Assembly (NCBI RefSeq): GCF_010725885.1
Contig: NZ_AP022600.1
Location: 1,302,001 to 1,366,000, forward strand
DNA length: 64,000 nt
Source: Mycolicibacterium tokaiense
Lineage (GTDB): Bacteria > Actinomycetota > Actinomycetes > Mycobacteriales > Mycobacteriaceae
Direction of reading: 5' to 3'
Part shown: one piece after another, positions 8,377 through 16,850 of the stretch
How positions within the stretch are numbered: position 1 is the stretch's first letter
How the letters are laid out: each line of letters opens with the position of its first letter
The notes under the pieces: generated by a model
Database searches by the model: none
Told to the model about the DNA's origin: nothing
The model's input: only the letters and a program-made list of their open reading frames with translations
Program-made: the position numbers and the translations under genes

Positions 8377-8973
8377 TCAGATGTTCAGTACGGGAAGGTG
8401 ATGGACATCGGCGAACAGCCGGGCGGCATCGTCCGCCAGGACATCGCCATCGTCGGCCACCAGTTCGCACACGGCCGCCACGGGGGTATACCCGGCCAGC
8501 TCGACCAGCTGGATGGCGATGTCCCAGCGATCGCGCGCAACCGGGTGGGGGTCGTCGGCGCACCGGATGGGCAGGATGTGTCCCGGGCGCGTGAGATCGG
8601 CGGGTACCGCCCCCGGGTCGGCAAGTACACGCAGCGTGCAGGCACGATCACGGCTCGAGATCCCCGTGCTGACTCCGTGGGTGGCGTCGACGGCCACCGT
8701 GAAGCGGTGACCGCTGTCCTCCGCGCCGAGCACGGGTTGGTCGGGAATTCGAAGCTGATCCAGTCGCGATGAGCGCAGCGCGGCGTGGATGAGGCCCGTC
8801 GAGTGCCGTACAGCGAAGCTCACCTGCGCCGAGGTGGCACACGCTGCGGGGAACACCAGGGCACTGCCTGCCCTCGACGCCAGCAGTGCGGTGCCGCGCT
8901 TGATGAATTCGGCGATCAAGTGAGGGCGGCCCGCAGTCCCGGGCTGGGGTTCGGCCATCAGTAGTGTGCTCAT
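8377..8973 (-). CDS. degenerate RibB-like (DHBP synthase fold) protein
   Basis: 198 residues from the ATG at 8973, supported by AGGAGA six to eleven bases upstream. The fold matches 3,4-dihydroxy-2-butanone-4-phosphate synthase: VRHSTGLIHAAL, FTVAVDATHGVSTGISSRDR, RPGHILPIR and VCELVADDGDVL all align. Two catalytic elements are missing. The acidic D-D-E-D-R-E-N-E-G-D loop is replaced by ASRAGSA (about 32-38), and the G-H-T-E-A motif is replaced by DRWDIA (148-153). It is therefore unlikely to make riboflavin precursor. It sits next to the flavin reductase in the catabolic operon; a new activity or flavin-related binding role is inferred. Confidence 0.72.
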   Translation of the reverse strand: MSTLLMAEPQPGTAGRPHLIAEFIKRGTALLASRAGSALVFPAACATSAQVSFAVRHSTGLIHAALRSSRLDQLRIPDQPVLGAEDSGHRFTVAVDATHGVSTGISSRDRACTLRVLADPGAVPADLTRPGHILPIRCADDPHPVARDRWDIAIQLVELAGYTPVAAVCELVADDGDVLADDAARLFADVHHLPVLNI

Positions 8974-9016
8974 GGCGGTTGTCTCCTGTCCTGGCGAGAG
9001 GATGGTGGGAAGTCGG

Positions 9017-9529
9017 CTATCGGACCAGGCGGTGGTAGCCGGAGCCGTGGAACACCAGGGGTTTGTGCGCCTCGGCGTGGGTACTGATGTCGGCGATGCG
9101 CAACAGAACCAGGTGATGATCGCCGGCCGGTAGCGTCTCCTCGACACCGACAGCGATGTGCAGCGAGCCGTCGTCGATGAACACCGCGCCGTCGTCTCCG
9201 GCGCGCCAGTCGACTCCGGCGAAGCGGTCACCAACCCGCGCCGACAGGGCCCGGCTGGCGTGCTCCTGGTGCTCGGACAGCACGGTCAGCCCCAGGGTGG
9301 GCGCGGCGCTCAAGGTGGGCCAGGTGGTCGAGGAGTGCGCGATCGAGATCGCCACCAGCGGCGGGTCCAGGGACATCGACACGAACGAGCTGACTGCCAT
9401 ACCGACCGGTTTGCCGTCGATCAGGGCACCGACCACCACGACTCCGGTGGGGTAATGGGCGAAGGCCTGCCGCAGGCGCGTGCCGTCGAGGTTGGGCCGC
9501 GAGGTCGACGGGCCTGTGGTGGTCACCAC
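9017..9529 (-). CDS. flavin reductase family protein (two-component monooxygenase reductase)
   Basis: 170 residues with the FMN-binding split-barrel signature of HpaC/ActVB-type reductases: [11 protein letters not shown] near the N-terminus, [20 protein letters not shown], and [13 protein letters not shown] towards the end. It would supply reduced FMN or FAD using NAD(P)H. Start is GTG at 9529, overlapping the SDR stop by seven bases. Its natural partner is the luciferase-like monooxygenase at 11766 in the divergent operon, which has no reductase of its own next to it. Confidence 0.88.
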   Translation of the reverse strand: MVTTTGPSTSRPNLDGTRLRQAFAHYPTGVVVVGALIDGKPVGMAVSSFVSMSLDPPLVAISIAHSSTTWPTLSAAPTLGLTVLSEHQEHASRALSARVGDRFAGVDWRAGDDGAVFIDDGSLHIAVGVEETLPAGDHHLVLLRIADISTHAEAHKPLVFHGSGYHRLVR

Positions 9530-10287
9530 GCGGTCACCCCACCGTCCACTGGGAAGGCGACGCCGGTGACGAACGACGAATCCGGCGACAGCAGATAGCA
9601 GATCGCCGAGGCCACCTCGTCCGGGGTTCCGAACCGCTTGATGAGATTACGGGCGAAGAACGCCTTTTCGGCATCGCCGCGGGCCGCCTCGGGGACCCCG
9701 GACAGGTATGCACGTGGCATCGGGGTGTCGATGGTCGCCGGACACACGGCGTTGACGCGGATCTCATGGTCGGCCAGGTCCATCGCGAGTGCTCGGGTCA
9801 GTCCGACACAGGCCGTTTTCGACGCCACGTAGGCGGGCATCGACGGGAACGCGACCAGGCCGGCCGTCGAACTCAGGTTCACCACACTGCCCTTGGCCCG
9901 GCGGAGATAGGGCAACAGGTCTTTGATCAGGAAGAACATCGCCTTGGCGTTGACGCCCATCAGGTGGTCCCACACCTCGTCGGTGGTCTCGGTTATGGGT
10001 AGGCCGGAGATCACCCCGGCGTTGTTGACCAGCCCGGCCAACTCACCACCCCGTTGCTCGATCAGCCGGGCGAGCTCAGCGCGGACCTCGGGCGTGCTGA
10101 CATCACCGTGCACCGACGCCACCGAGGTGCCCCGGTCCTCGAGTGCCAATCGGGTGTCCTCCAGCGGGTCGGCGCACAGATCGGAGATCAGCAGCGAGTA
10201 ACCACGCGCAGCGAGCAGAAGGCAGGTGGCCCTGCCGATTCCACCGCCGGCACCTGTCACCACGACCAGGGGGCTCTGTGCGCTCAT
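9523..10287 (-). CDS. SDR family NAD(P)-dependent oxidoreductase
   Basis: 254 residues, classical short-chain dehydrogenase. The cofactor motif TGAGGGIG is at 11-18, NNAG at 88-91, and the catalytic triad is S140, Y153 and K157 (SS...YVASK). The Asp in SDLCAD near residue 36 suggests a preference for NAD(H). It overlaps the HbpS-like gene by four bases (ATGA). It probably oxidises an alcohol intermediate of the pathway; the exact substrate is unknown. Confidence 0.88.
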   Translation of the reverse strand: MSAQSPLVVVTGAGGGIGRATCLLLAARGYSLLISDLCADPLEDTRLALEDRGTSVASVHGDVSTPEVRAELARLIEQRGGELAGLVNNAGVISGLPITETTDEVWDHLMGVNAKAMFFLIKDLLPYLRRAKGSVVNLSSTAGLVAFPSMPAYVASKTACVGLTRALAMDLADHEIRVNAVCPATIDTPMPRAYLSGVPEAARGDAEKAFFARNLIKRFGTPDEVASAICYLLSPDSSFVTGVAFPVDGGVTAW

Positions 10288-10712
10288 GCCGTCACCGCCT
10301 TGACCGCCGCCAGGGCGACCTGCTCGTCCTGGCTGTAGTGGGCGCCGCTGACACCGACGGCGCCGATCACGCCGAGGTCCGCCAGGGTGATCTGCTCACC
10401 GCCGCCGAACACCGCATAGCCAGGAACGTTGGTCATACCGTGCAACAGCGCCGGGTCGGTGCGGATGAATTCGAAGAACTCCCCGGTGTTGAAGCCGGAG
10501 GTGGCCGCCGTGCGGGCTTTGGCAACGGCCACGTCGGTGGACAGCACCGACGCGCTCTCCATCCGCTGGTAGGCCTTGAGCACCCCGTTCGGATCGGTCA
10601 CGGCGATCGTCACGGCGATGCCCATCTCCCGCGCCTTGGCCAGTCCCGCTTCGATCGCGGAGTTGGCGGCGGCCAAGGTGATGGTGCTGCTGGTGAAGCT
10701 CACGGTCGTCAT
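10284..10712 (-). CDS. GlcG/HbpS family protein
   Basis: 142 residues and a complete match to the GlcG/HbpS fold: an N-terminal helix ([18 protein letters not shown]), [19 protein letters not shown], a middle [10 protein letters not shown] and a glycine-rich IGAVGVSGA near the end. Members bind heme or small acids and often sit in glycolate, propanediol or aromatic catabolic operons with unknown biochemical function. The gene lies 46 bp after the lyase gene and is coupled to the SDR. Confidence 0.82.
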   Translation of the reverse strand: MTTVSFTSSTITLAAANSAIEAGLAKAREMGIAVTIAVTDPNGVLKAYQRMESASVLSTDVAVAKARTAATSGFNTGEFFEFIRTDPALLHGMTNVPGYAVFGGGEQITLADLGVIGAVGVSGAHYSQDEQVALAAVKAVTA

Positions 10713-10758
10713 GTGTTGTCACACTTTCTGGTTGGGTTTCCGCTGTCACAGAGGGCTG

Positions 10759-11661
10759 TTACTCACTGGGGAATCTGGCCACCCAGGATTCGACTTCCGG
10801 CAGTCCGAGAAGGGCGTTGAGGTCACCGAACTGGTACCACTGCGAGGTATTTGGCGAGGTGCCCAGCTGAGCCAGCGTCGCCCGCCCGGCTGCCAGCGCG
10901 CTCAGCAGCAGTTCGATCGGATAGATGGCGGTGGAGTAGCCCAGTTCGCGCAATCGGTCTACGGTCAGCGACGGACTGCGCCCCGTGGTCGCGGCGTTGA
11001 ACAGCAACGGGCCGTCGACGCTGTCGCGGATGCGCTTCATGGCGTCGACGCTGGGGATGGCGTCGACGAAGATCATGTCCGCGCCTGCGGAACGGAACAC
11101 GCGGGCGCGTTCGATGGCCGCGTCCAATCCCTCGGTGTGCAGTGAATCGGTACGCGCGATGACCACCGGAGCATCCACGCCGAACCTCTCCGCGGTGGCG
11201 ATGGCCGTCGCGACCCGGGCCGCAGCCTCTTTGACCGGAACCACGGGGTCGTGCTGTAGATGCCCACACCGCTTGGGGTTGGCCTGGTCTTCGATGTGGA
11301 ACCCGGCGACACCGAGTTCGATGACCTGTTCAACCGTGCGGCGGATGTTCGCGGCGTTGCCATAGCCGGTGTCGATGTCGACGACCATCGGCAGGTCGGT
11401 GGCGGCCTTGATTCTGCGGTACGTGCCGATCAGCTCCGACCCCGTGACCAACCCGACATCGGGTAGTCCGAAACTACTTGCGATGGAGGCGAATCCGCCC
11501 ACGTAGACACCCTCGGCCCCCGACTCGTGCACCAGCCGGCTGGTGACGGCGTCGTAGGCGCCCGGAAGCACCAGGGGCTGCGCGAGGGTGATGCGCCGGC
11601 GTAGCCACTGGGCGCGCGTCACCTCCTGCACCAGTGAGTTCGATTGCTTGACATTCGACAT
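10759..11661 (-). CDS. isocitrate lyase/PEP mutase family C-C lyase
   Basis: 300 residues. The (beta/alpha)8 superfamily motifs are clear: MVVDIDTGYGNA with metal-binding acidic residues near 95-97, HIEDQANPKRCGH with the family K-[KR]-C-G-H at 130-134 (Cys132), and VIARTDSL. The length and motif match the 2-methylisocitrate lyase, 2,3-dimethylmalate lyase and oxaloacetate hydrolase branch. It is the first gene of the nine-gene operon and is preceded by two operator palindromes. Retro-aldol cleavage of a methylmalate-like acid late in the pathway is a reasonable inference. Confidence 0.85.
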   Translation of the reverse strand: MSNVKQSNSLVQEVTRAQWLRRRITLAQPLVLPGAYDAVTSRLVHESGAEGVYVGGFASIASSFGLPDVGLVTGSELIGTYRRIKAATDLPMVVDIDTGYGNAANIRRTVEQVIELGVAGFHIEDQANPKRCGHLQHDPVVPVKEAAARVATAIATAERFGVDAPVVIARTDSLHTEGLDAAIERARVFRSAGADMIFVDAIPSVDAMKRIRDSVDGPLLFNAATTGRSPSLTVDRLRELGYSTAIYPIELLLSALAAGRATLAQLGTSPNTSQWYQFGDLNALLGLPEVESWVARFPSE

Positions 11662-11673
11662 GTGAGCAATTTA

Positions 11674-11688
11674 ACTGGTCTGGCCAGT
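11674..11688. promoter_or_regulatory. GntR-type operator 1 (ACTGGTCTGGCCAGT)
   Basis: A near-perfect 15-bp inverted repeat located 13 bp upstream of the lyase start at 11661. It shares its sequence with the palindromes at 11696 and 14611. FadR/FCD-type GntR regulators bind such odd-length palindromes. The likely regulator is the GntR encoded at 14662. Confidence 0.75.
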
Positions 11689-11695
11689 CCGGTCA

Positions 11696-11710
11696 ACTGG
11701 CCAGGCCAGT
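11696..11710. promoter_or_regulatory. GntR-type operator 2 (ACTGGCCAGGCCAGT)
   Basis: A perfect 15-bp palindrome around a central A, with its centre 22 bp from that of operator 1, so the two sites lie about two helical turns apart on one DNA face. Together they occupy the 104-bp divergent control region between the minus operon (lyase) and the plus operon (monooxygenase). Confidence 0.78.
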
Positions 11711-11765
11711 AAATCTTGCCGACGCGTTCCCGCAGCTAGGCTGCGCGATTCCTGGAGGACATCAC

Positions 11766-12899
11766 ATGATCGACCCCTATGCAGAGCAGATCCCGCGGAC
11801 GGACAACCCCTTGTTCCGCAGCTCCAACAAACTCAAGATCGGTGTTTTCGGCGCCAACTGCAGCGGCGGAACCACCATGAGCACCTACCCCGGCCTCGTC
11901 GAGGCGCGGTGGGCGGAGTCCGTGGCCATCGCCCGCGCGGCGGAAGCGGCCGGGCTGGAGGCCATGGTGCCCATCGGACGGTGGCGCGGCATGGGAGGCC
12001 AGACCAACTTCCAGTACCGCAGCTTCGAAACCCTCACCTGGGCAGCGGGTATCGCGGCAGCGACGGAGCGCATCGGCGTGTTCGCCACCGTGCATGTCCC
12101 CACCATTCATCCCGTCCGGCTGGCCAAGACGTGCGCCACCATCGACCACATCTCCGGTGGGCGGTTCGGGCTGAACGTGGTGGCCGGCTGGAACGAGAAG
12201 GAAATCGGGATGTTCGCCGATAACCAACTGCCGCACGACGAGCGCTACGACGTCGCCTCGGAGTGGATGGAACTCACGTCCAAGCTGTGGACCGCCGACG
12301 GAGAGTTCGACTTCGCGGGCACGTACTTCCGGGCCCCCGGAGCGGTCAGCGACCCCAAGCCCATCCAGCGCGGCGGCCCCCTGGTCATGAGCGCCGGCAA
12401 CAGCCCGCGCGGCATCCAGTTCGCCTCGCAGTGGTGCGATCTCAACTTCGTGGCAGCTCCGTCGATCGAGGAGGCCGGTGCCACCGCACGCTCCGTCAAG
12501 GACCAGGCACTGGCGCAGTTCGGGAAGGAACTGTCGGTCTTCAGCCAGGCCTACATCATCTGCCGGGACACCGATTCCGAGGCCCGCGACGTCTACGCCG
12601 CCATCGCGGAGACGCACGGCGACCAGGAGGGCGCCGACAACCTGCTCAACGCGTTCGTGCCCAACTCCGGTAGTGCCGATTGGAACGCCATGCGCCCGGC
12701 CATCATCGCCGGATGGGGCAGCTACCCCCTGGTGGGCAGCCCCGCCACGGTGGCCGACGGATTGATCGCGCTCTCCGAGCACGGGCTCGACGGCATGGTG
12801 GTGAGCTGGCCGGACTACCTGACCGGGATCGATCAGTTCGACAAGCTCGTCATGCCGTACCTGGAGAAGGCCGGAGTCAGGTCCCGTGACGGCAGCTGA
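11766..12899 (+). CDS. luciferase-like (LLM class) flavin-dependent monooxygenase
   Basis: 377 residues with the bacterial luciferase-like TIM-barrel fold in the SsuD/RutA style: IGVFGANCSGGTT at the N-terminus, HPVRLAKTCATIDHISGGRFGLNVVAGWNEKE in the middle and SAGNSPRGIQFASQWCD for phosphate/flavin contact. It needs reduced FMN from a separate reductase, available as the 9017 gene. First gene of the plus-strand operon; its start is preceded by GGAGGACATC at 11753-11762. RutA- or SsuD-type ring or C-S cleavage and type II Baeyer-Villiger oxygenation are the main possibilities. Confidence 0.87.
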   Translation: MIDPYAEQIPRTDNPLFRSSNKLKIGVFGANCSGGTTMSTYPGLVEARWAESVAIARAAEAAGLEAMVPIGRWRGMGGQTNFQYRSFETLTWAAGIAAATERIGVFATVHVPTIHPVRLAKTCATIDHISGGRFGLNVVAGWNEKEIGMFADNQLPHDERYDVASEWMELTSKLWTADGEFDFAGTYFRAPGAVSDPKPIQRGGPLVMSAGNSPRGIQFASQWCDLNFVAAPSIEEAGATARSVKDQALAQFGKELSVFSQAYIICRDTDSEARDVYAAIAETHGDQEGADNLLNAFVPNSGSADWNAMRPAIIAGWGSYPLVGSPATVADGLIALSEHGLDGMVVSWPDYLTGIDQFDKLVMPYLEKAGVRSRDGS

Positions 12900-13809
12900 G
12901 CACGGCAACGGGACGGCGATACCGCGGTCGATCGCCGTCCTCGGTGCGGGCCTGATGGGCCACGCCATCGCCTACACGGCGGCCGCGCATGACTTCCCGG
13001 TTGCGGTCTACGACCCGTCGCAGGCTGCACTGGACACTCTTCATGGGCGCCTACAGGCATGTGATACCCCCTACGGCAGGGGCTTTCGGGACGTCACCGC
13101 TACCGACGTCCTGGCCGAGGCCGTCCGCGGCGTCGACCTCGTCTTCGAAGCCGTGCCGGAGGACCTGGGACTCAAGACAGACCTGCTCTCCGCCGTTTAC
13201 GCGCTCAACCCGGGTGCGATCCTGGCGTCGAACACCTCGGTTATACCGATCCGGGACATCGAGGAGGGACTGCCCGACGGCGCCGCCGTGATCGGCACCC
13301 ACTGGTGGAACCCCGCTCACCTGATGAGAGTGGTCGAGGTGGTATCCGGGCGCCACACCGATGCCGCGGTGACGCAGGCGGTGACCGAGCTCCTGGTCAC
13401 GTTGGGGAAGACACCGGTACTGGTCGGTGACGCACCGGGTTTCGTCGGCAACCGCTTGCAGTTCGCGCTGTGGCGCGAAGCCATGACCATCGTCGACGCC
13501 GGCATTGCCGATGCCGAGACGGTGGACCTGATCGCCCGCGAGACCTTTGGACGCCGACTTCCGGTGCTGGGACCGCTGGAGAACGCCGACTACATCGGCC
13601 TGCCACTCACCGAGCAGATCATGTCCTACGTCTTGCCTCACCTTTCCGACTCTCCGAAGCCGCCACCCGGCCTCACCGAGCGGATAGCGCTGGGCAAGAA
13701 CGGGAGTCGGACAGGATCAGGATTTCTGGAGTGGCCGGCCGGACGCGTCAGTGAGGTACGCGACCGACTCGACCGCCAACTACAACCCACCCGAGAGGAT
13801 GCGACATGA
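12886..13809 (+). CDS. 3-hydroxyacyl-CoA dehydrogenase family protein
   Basis: 307 residues. The N-terminal Rossmann domain opens with VLGAGLMGHAIA and contains VFEAVPEDLGLK, SNTSVIPI and GTHWWNPAHLMRVVEVV. The C-terminal helical domain starts after GDAPGFVGNRLQFAL. The HWWNP variant, instead of HFFNP, is common in members acting on short or non-CoA hydroxyacids such as carnitine. GTG at 12886 overlaps the monooxygenase gene by 14 bp and the stop overlaps the next ATG, so expression is coupled. Confidence 0.86.
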   Translation: MTAAEHGNGTAIPRSIAVLGAGLMGHAIAYTAAAHDFPVAVYDPSQAALDTLHGRLQACDTPYGRGFRDVTATDVLAEAVRGVDLVFEAVPEDLGLKTDLLSAVYALNPGAILASNTSVIPIRDIEEGLPDGAAVIGTHWWNPAHLMRVVEVVSGRHTDAAVTQAVTELLVTLGKTPVLVGDAPGFVGNRLQFALWREAMTIVDAGIADAETVDLIARETFGRRLPVLGPLENADYIGLPLTEQIMSYVLPHLSDSPKPPPGLTERIALGKNGSRTGSGFLEWPAGRVSEVRDRLDRQLQPTREDAT

Positions 13810-14588
13810 AACACACGGTTCTCGTCACCGGATCGAGCACCGGTATCGGCGAGGCAACCGCCACCGCGTTCGCGGCCCGTGGCGAACGCGTCGTGGTCAA
13901 CGGCCGACACGCCTCCCGCGTCGAGGCCGCCTGCACCCGGATACGTCACGCCGCCGGCGGTGGTGCCGACGTGGTAGGCGTGACCGCCGACATCGCCACC
14001 GAAGCCGGCGCGGCTACCCTGCGCGACCAGGTGCCCGACGTCGACATCCTGGTGAACAACGCCGGGATCTTCGGAGCCACACCCGTTTTCGATGTTCCAG
14101 ACTCCGAGTGGCTGGAGTACTTCGAGGTCAATGTGCTCAGCGGCGTGCGCCTGGCGCGTCAGTACGTCCCGGGTATGAAGCAACGCGGGTGGGGACGGGT
14201 GATCTTCGTCAGCAGCGACTCCTCGGTGTTCGTTCCCACCGAAATGGTGCACTACGCGATGACCAAGACCGCGCAGCTGACCGTGGCCCGGGGCATGGCC
14301 CAGGATCTCGCAGGTTCCGGGGTGACCGTCAACAGCGTGCTGCCCGGCCCTACCCGGACCAGTGGTGTGACGACGTTCATCACCGACAACTTCGGCGCCG
14401 ACGACGGGTATGCCGCGGCGGAGAGTCGCTTCGTCGAACAGGAATTGACGACATCGCTGATCCAGCGCCTCATCGACCCCGAGGAAGTCGCCAACATGAT
14501 CTGTTACATCGGATCAGCCGCCTCGTCGGCAACCACAGGTGCAGCACTGCGGGTCGACGGCGGCGTCCTGCCGAGCATCATCCCCTGA
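13806..14588 (+). CDS. SDR family oxidoreductase
   Basis: 260 residues, classical SDR. TGSSTGIG is at 8-15, NNAG at 84-87, with catalytic Ser137, Tyr150 and Lys154 (YAMTK). NGRHASR after the second strand favours NADP(H). ATG overlaps the upstream stop (ATGA). The large insert between the active site and the C-terminal GAALRVDGG is usual for 3-oxoacyl reductase-like members. Third gene of the plus operon. Confidence 0.87.
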   Translation: MKHTVLVTGSSTGIGEATATAFAARGERVVVNGRHASRVEAACTRIRHAAGGGADVVGVTADIATEAGAATLRDQVPDVDILVNNAGIFGATPVFDVPDSEWLEYFEVNVLSGVRLARQYVPGMKQRGWGRVIFVSSDSSVFVPTEMVHYAMTKTAQLTVARGMAQDLAGSGVTVNSVLPGPTRTSGVTTFITDNFGADDGYAAAESRFVEQELTTSLIQRLIDPEEVANMICYIGSAASSATTGAALRVDGGVLPSIIP

Positions 14589-14610
14589 TGCACCACCCCA
14601 CCGGACGTAT

Positions 14611-14625
14611 ACTGGCCTGGCCAGT
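14611..14625. promoter_or_regulatory. GntR-type operator 3 (ACTGGCCTGGCCAGT)
   Basis: A perfect palindrome around a central T, 36 bp upstream of the GntR start and directly after a TATACT-like -10 element (14609-14614) that it partly covers. A half site ACTGG follows at 14633. The placement indicates autorepression of the regulator. Confidence 0.77.
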
Positions 14626-14661
14626 CAAAGTGACTGGAATCTGCGACCCTGTGGAGGGGCA

Positions 14662-15414
14662 ATGACGTTTGAGCCGATCGAGAAGCTGCGCGCCCACGAG
14701 CGCGTGGTGGTCCAGATCGAACAGAGCATTGCCGACGGCAAGTTCGTGCCCGGAGACCGATTCCCCTCCGAACGGGAACTCGTCGAGCAATTCGACATCA
14801 GCCGCCCGACGGTACGCGAGGGTCTACGAGTGGCCGAGAGCCTGGGTCTGATCGAGGTGCGGCCCGGCAACCCGAACGGCAGCATCATCACCGCTCATTA
14901 TCCGAAGGGCCTCGCGCGGGTCATCGAAGGTGTCCTGCGCGGCAAAGCCGCATCGCTGGAGCACGTCGTCGAGATGAGGATGCTGCTCGAGGGCCAGGCC
15001 TCCTTCTACGCGGCGCAACAGAGCGGTGAGGCCGTCGCACCGCTACGCGAGGCACTGGAGCAGATGCGCCGTGCCACCAACCTCGCCGAGTTGGAAGCGG
15101 CTGACCTGATGTTCCACGAAGCCCAGGGGGCAGCCAGCGGCAACCCGCTGATCGCCCTCATGGTGGTCGCAATGCGCGACGTCACCCGGGCCACCATCAA
15201 CGTCGGCCTACCTTCGCTGGGATGGCCGGATGCCCGCGACACCGCCACCGAACGTCACGGCGCCATCCTCGAAGCGGTCGAAGCCGGCGACGGCGAGGCC
15301 GCCTGCAGGGTTGCCCGCGCCAACCTGATGGCGACCTATGAGCCGCTCGTCGGCGGCTCCGCGGACCGACTGTGTGCGCTGGTCACCGCCACCCCCGCCG
15401 CCTTGAACCTCTGA
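14662..15414 (+). CDS. GntR family regulator with FCD domain
   Basis: 250 residues. A winged helix at about 10-75 (DRFPSERELVEQFDISRPTV, then REGLRVAESLGLIEVRPG) is followed by an all-helical FCD ligand domain (HVVEMRMLLEGQASFYAA, DLMFHEAQGAASGNPLI, ERHGAILEAVEAGD) with the Asp and His positions that usually bind a metal and a carboxylate ligand. ATG at 14662 has GGAGGGG just upstream. Operator copies before its own gene and between the two divergent operons make it the local regulator, probably relieved by a pathway acid. Confidence 0.9.
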   Translation: MTFEPIEKLRAHERVVVQIEQSIADGKFVPGDRFPSERELVEQFDISRPTVREGLRVAESLGLIEVRPGNPNGSIITAHYPKGLARVIEGVLRGKAASLEHVVEMRMLLEGQASFYAAQQSGEAVAPLREALEQMRRATNLAELEAADLMFHEAQGAASGNPLIALMVVAMRDVTRATINVGLPSLGWPDARDTATERHGAILEAVEAGDGEAACRVARANLMATYEPLVGGSADRLCALVTATPAALNL

Positions 15415-15443
15415 CCCGTCACCGCTTCCGACAAGGACCGACA

Positions 15444-16412
15444 ATGCAACGAACCACACTCGGCAGCCTCGACGTATCCGCACAAGGCCTGGGCTGCATG
15501 GGCATGAGCGAGTACTACGGCACGTCCGACTGGGATACCAGCATCCAGACCCTGCACCACGCCCTCGAGGCCGGGGTGACCCTGCTCGACACGGCCGACC
15601 AGTACGGCGCGGGCCACAACGAGGTGCTCGTCGGCCGCGGAATCGCCGGCCGGCGCGACGAGGTGCAGCTGGCCACCAAGTTCGGCATCGACCGCAGCAG
15701 TGGTGACGAGAATCGGGTCCACCGTGGTGATCCGCCCTATGTGAAGCGGTCCTGCGAAGCCTCACTGCTGCGCCTGGGCGTCGACCACATCGATCTCTAC
15801 TACCTGCACCGGCCGCCGCAGAACGCCGAGATCGAGGAGACCGTCGGCGCAATGGCCGAGCTGGTCACCGAAGGCAAGGTGCGCCACCTCGGCCTCAGCG
15901 AGGTCAGCGCGGACCTGCTGCGCCGCGCGCATGCAGTGCACCCCATTGCTGCTGTTCAGAGCGAATACTCCCTGTGGACAAGGGATGTGGAGCAGGTGAC
16001 GCCGACGATGGCCGAGCTGGGGATCGGCCTGGTGCCGTACGCCCCGTTGGGTCGCGGATTCCTCACCGGATCGGTGAACACGGAAACGTTGGATCCCAAG
16101 GACTTCCGGGCCCGCAATCCGAGGTTCACCGGTGACGCCGGTGCACAGAACCAGGTGATCGCCGATACCGTCCGGGCCATTGCCGAGCGTCTCGGCGTGC
16201 TGCCGGCGCAGGTGGCGCTGGCCTGGGTGTACGCACAGGCTCAGCGACTGGGCGTGTCGGTGGTGCCCATCCCGGGAACCCGGCATGCGGAACGCCTGGA
16301 CCAGAACGTCGCGTCGCTCGATGTCGAGCTGGATGCCGAGGCGATGGAGCAACTACAGCCGCTCAGCGACATGGTGCAGGGCGGACGGTATGCCGACCGG
16401 GGCGTGCGCTGA
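15444..16412 (+). CDS. aldo/keto reductase
   Basis: 322 residues with a full AKR (beta/alpha)8 barrel. The catalytic tetrad is Asp49, Tyr54, Lys79 (LATKFG) and the His of YYLHRPP. The C-terminal NADPH site includes VVPIPGTRHAERLDQN. The N-terminus (LGSLDVSAQGLGCMGMSEYYG) fits the YakC/perakine-reductase-like group. It follows the GntR gene by 29 bp without a separate operator and is probably cotranscribed with it. Likely reduces an aldehyde or ketone; substrate unknown. Confidence 0.88.
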   Translation: MQRTTLGSLDVSAQGLGCMGMSEYYGTSDWDTSIQTLHHALEAGVTLLDTADQYGAGHNEVLVGRGIAGRRDEVQLATKFGIDRSSGDENRVHRGDPPYVKRSCEASLLRLGVDHIDLYYLHRPPQNAEIEETVGAMAELVTEGKVRHLGLSEVSADLLRRAHAVHPIAAVQSEYSLWTRDVEQVTPTMAELGIGLVPYAPLGRGFLTGSVNTETLDPKDFRARNPRFTGDAGAQNQVIADTVRAIAERLGVLPAQVALAWVYAQAQRLGVSVVPIPGTRHAERLDQNVASLDVELDAEAMEQLQPLSDMVQGGRYADRGVR

Positions 16413-16415
16413 AGT

Positions 16416-16799
16416 TCAGACGTGCCGGTCGACGTTGAGAAACGCCGCGGTGTCGTAGTAGGTGCGAAACGCCGTGATCGCTTGCCCGTCGCCCTCCAGG
16501 ACACTGACTCCGTCGTAGCTGAAGTCGGTTCCGTCGCGCAGCGTGCCGTGCGATTTCCATTCCAGGAACGCCGTTTCCGGCTCGGTGACGGTGTTCTCGA
16601 ACGTCGACTCGATGGTGTCGAAGACGTTGCGGTAATCCTCCCAGAACACCTGAGCACCATCTCGGCCATGCTGCTCGTGCGGGACGCCCGCCTTGGTGAG
16701 GATGGCATCGTCGGTGAACAGTTCTTGCAGCGGGCCCACGTCCCTGTTCTCATGCAGTTGCGCCAGCGCGTCCACGAATTTGCTTGTCAGTTCTTCCAT
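16416..16799 (-). CDS. NTF2-like/SnoaL-type protein
   Basis: 127 residues in the cone-shaped NTF2-like fold: an N-terminal helix (LTSKFVDALAQLHENRD), LQELFTDDAILTKAG, strands around FLEWKSHGTLRDGTDFSYDG and a terminal AFRTYYDTAAFL. Such proteins include isomerases, cyclases and dehydratases as well as non-enzymatic binders. It is convergent with the aldo/keto reductase gene with 3 bp between stops and has no obvious operon partner. Confidence 0.75.
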   Translation of the reverse strand: MEELTSKFVDALAQLHENRDVGPLQELFTDDAILTKAGVPHEQHGRDGAQVFWEDYRNVFDTIESTFENTVTEPETAFLEWKSHGTLRDGTDFSYDGVSVLEGDGQAITAFRTYYDTAAFLNVDRHV

Positions 16800-16850
16800 G
16801 CAGGTGCGATACCCAACCGATTCCGAGTCACGCCAGATGTCAGAACTGCG

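Noticed and set aside
8377-9234. Longer version of the RibB-like gene starting at 9234
   Set aside because: The extra N-terminal residues are an out-of-frame shadow of the flavin reductase gene, and AGGAGA stands directly before the ATG at 8973.
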